From: Acridotheres tristis
Taxonomy: Eukaryota; Chordata; Aves; Passeriformes; Sturnidae
Direction of reading: 5' to 3'
NCBI GenBank assembly: GCA_037013685.1
Contig: CM072899.1
Coordinates: 6,428,479-6,492,478, forward strand
Length of the DNA: 64,000 bases
Shown here one piece after another: positions 62,041 to 64,000 of the stretch; within the stretch, counting starts at the first letter, position 1, and every line of letters begins with the position of its first letter. Both the position numbers and the translations under genes were made by a program. The notes under the pieces are model-generated. The model searched no databases. It saw only the letters and a program-made list of their open reading frames with translations, and had not been told where the DNA came from.

Positions 62041-62639
62041 CTGCTTAAGAGAAAGCACTAAGGCTAAGAAATTGCCTTCTAGCTCTTTGTCACTGACAAA
62101 TGAGTGCGTGTTCCTTCACATTGGAGCTATGCAGGAAGCCCTGTCTGGGCAGGGAGTACACATCCTCCTCTACATTGCAAGGCAGCATGGGTCTACAGAA
62201 ACTATTAGCACTGCAGTATTTTGTTTATTATTTCATCAAACAATTCTGAAACAATAACCCTTCTGAGGCAAATAACCCTCTCCCTGCTGCAGGAAAATCT
62301 CCAGTACTTCTTATATTTTTCCCCACTGCCACATTCTATAGCTTATTAAAGGCTTGTGTCTCTGTATCCTCCCTGATAAAGCCAGGCTGACACTAGAAAT
62401 ATTGCAGTGCATTAAGACAGACACCAGCTCGTGGGTATACTGCTGTTGGAAGCTCAGGTCCTCTCCAGGAAAGGTCTGACCTCTTTTCCCTGTCCCCACC
62501 CCTGTGGTTGCGTTGGGGTTTTTTGCAACGTGTGTGTTAAAAGTGGAGGTAAGCAGGGTTCTTACATCTCTGAGTGTCTGAACCCTGTTACTGCTGAGCT
62601 TCAGCTCCCCACTGATTGAAAACTGGCATAAAAGTGCTC
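62041..62639. other. Unique non-coding DNA, nothing recognised
   Basis: Short opposed frames only. Confidence 0.5.
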
Positions 62640-62990
62640 AGTTTTCTTCTGTGGATATTATGGGATAAATTCATTAAAGATTTGGAGTATTAGAGCTAGA
62701 CACAATCTGGCTTTTATTAAAATCATTGTGACGGTAATGCTATTAGAACCTCTGTGCAAATCTTAGCAAAAGTAATTTTTTTTATAATGATGGAGATACA
62801 GATCCTCTAATTATCCAGGACAACTCAAATTAGCACCACAAATATCTTCTATAAGTTGAGACTGCATGATGTGAAGTGTAATTGATTTTTAATATGGTAG
62901 GGCACAACTGCTGTTAAGTTATATACATCATTTGCTCCTATTGGATGCTTAGCAGTGTTTTGAAGAAACCTGCATGTGATTTATTGCTAC
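62640..62990. promoter_or_regulatory. Candidate AT-rich enhancer-like block
   Basis: AT-rich with one retained CpG (GTGACGGTAATGC near 62729), TCTAATTATCC near 62806, AAATTAGCACC near 62827 and GTAATTGATTTTTAATATG near 62879. Spaced homeodomain cores with no open frame are the evidence. It lies 600 bases from the stronger block at 61.7-62.0 kb and may belong to the same regulatory cluster. Confidence 0.3.
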
Positions 62991-64000
62991 AGATTTGGGG
63001 GAGCAGAAGCCTCGGAGAAACAAGAAAAGGAAAACAGTTTGCTTTAATTTTTCATTCATTGTCACTTCTACTTTTTCTCGTTTAATGAGAATTTGCTTTA
63101 AATCAATTTTATATTATTTGTACACTTTAAACTGGATGCAGTTACAAAATCAGAACTTAGAATTTTTATTTTACATTTTATTCTTCATTTCAGATTTTTA
63201 CCCTTAGTAGAGAAAAAAGGGATTCCTAGCAAGCCTATGCTTCTCCTCCTTTGGGAGAAGTAAAATAAACCTTGAACACTGATAAGCTGATTTACTCCCC
63301 CTGCCCCTCACTTTTGGGACAATTATGTGTAATCAGTGATTGCATGAAGCTGCCTGGATTCCATGTAAATGATACGTCTTTGGCATATGGGAGTTTTTGT
63401 AAATCATTTAAAGCAAGGCATTCTTCTATGCTTGGCAGAGGAAGGACACAGAGAGCTTTTGTACCTCAGTTGCACCAAACTGAGTATTTCTTTAATCACC
63501 CTGGAGAGGAATGCACTTGACTGCATTCTGCAAGTTGTGAATTATTGTTTTTGGGTAGACCTGGTGGGTAATGAATGACCTGACTCCTCATTTCCACTAC
63601 CCAGCCAGCCCCTGGAATCCACCAGCTCCTCTCCCTTGGGCAAGACCTGCTCCACAGCAGTAGCAATAGTGCAATAGTCCAAAGAAAAGAATGTGAGGGG
63701 ATAGCCGTTAATAACAAAGTTGGCAGCCCCCTGTGAGGAGAGCTATTTCCACATGAAAATCTTCTCCAAAGTAATGAAGCCTTGCACCATTTGTAGTCTT
63801 AACAGGTAATTGCACAGAAGGTGATTTCCAGGTAAAGATTTTTTTCCCCTGAATGAAGGGCAAATACTCTCTACTTAAACACAGAAAAAGCCCAAACTGT
63901 TAAAGAATTAGCACCTAGTGCAGAAGTTTAATGCTTGTGGTTTTTCCTTAACAAGATGGCAAAAAGACATCTTATATGACAGATTATTAATCCTCCAGAA
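62991..64000. other. Unique non-coding DNA, nothing recognised
   Basis: A frame from 62995 begins with a basic stretch (EQKPRRNKKRKT) after an acceptor-like TGCTACAG, but it soon becomes a hydrophobic, low-complexity translation of AT-rich DNA. It is not supported as an exon. No repeats are seen to the end. Confidence 0.45.

Noticed and set aside
62995..63207. Possible exon with a basic start after TGCTACAG
   Set aside because: The basic run is short, the rest of the frame is a translation of AT-rich DNA, and there is no matching donor with family resemblance.

Overview
This window looks like non-coding DNA from a bird, most likely a songbird. The evidence is three avian CR1 (LINE) 3' fragments near 4.75, 20.87 and 22.56 kb, two of them carrying the wording common in passerine and other avian CR1 copies. 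A solo endogenous-retrovirus LTR of an avian type sits at 9.65-10.22 kb with a perfect 5-bp target-site duplication. Composition is moderately AT-rich and CpG-poor, as in avian intergenic or long-intron DNA.

I find no protein-coding gene. The open frames are short, scattered over all six frames, often overlap on both strands, and show no domain, signal peptide or catalytic motif I recognise. The two longest (about 208 codons, on opposite strands over 16.02-16.65 kb) are open only because they cross a 19-bp minisatellite and GC-rich DNA. I see no tRNA, rRNA, microRNA or CRISPR. Whether the window is intergenic or inside a long intron cannot be decided from the sequence.

Layout: 0-9 kb is unique DNA with one old CR1 fragment, a CTCF-like site near 2.27 kb and several AT-rich blocks that could be conserved enhancers. 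At 9.2-10.2 kb such a block lies beside the solo LTR. At 12.8-14.1 kb there are two more blocks, the second holding a 34-bp near-palindrome. At 15.6-16.9 kb is the densest cluster: an ancient amniote CR1 fragment, a 17-bp tandem repeat, a 15-unit minisatellite, the window's only CpG island and a pyrimidine tract. 17-26 kb has further AT-rich blocks and two CR1 fragments. 26-48 kb is largely featureless apart from homopolymers. 48-64 kb holds a perfect 13-bp hairpin, a trinucleotide microsatellite, tandem E-boxes, and enhancer-like blocks near 49.1, 51.5, 53.2, 61.9 and 62.8 kb.

If the window has a job, the likeliest reading is cis-regulatory: scattered enhancer candidates and one CpG island that could be the start of an unannotated transcript. 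This is inference. Conservation cannot be judged from one sequence, so every enhancer-like call has low confidence. I saw no sign of a novel multi-gene system.
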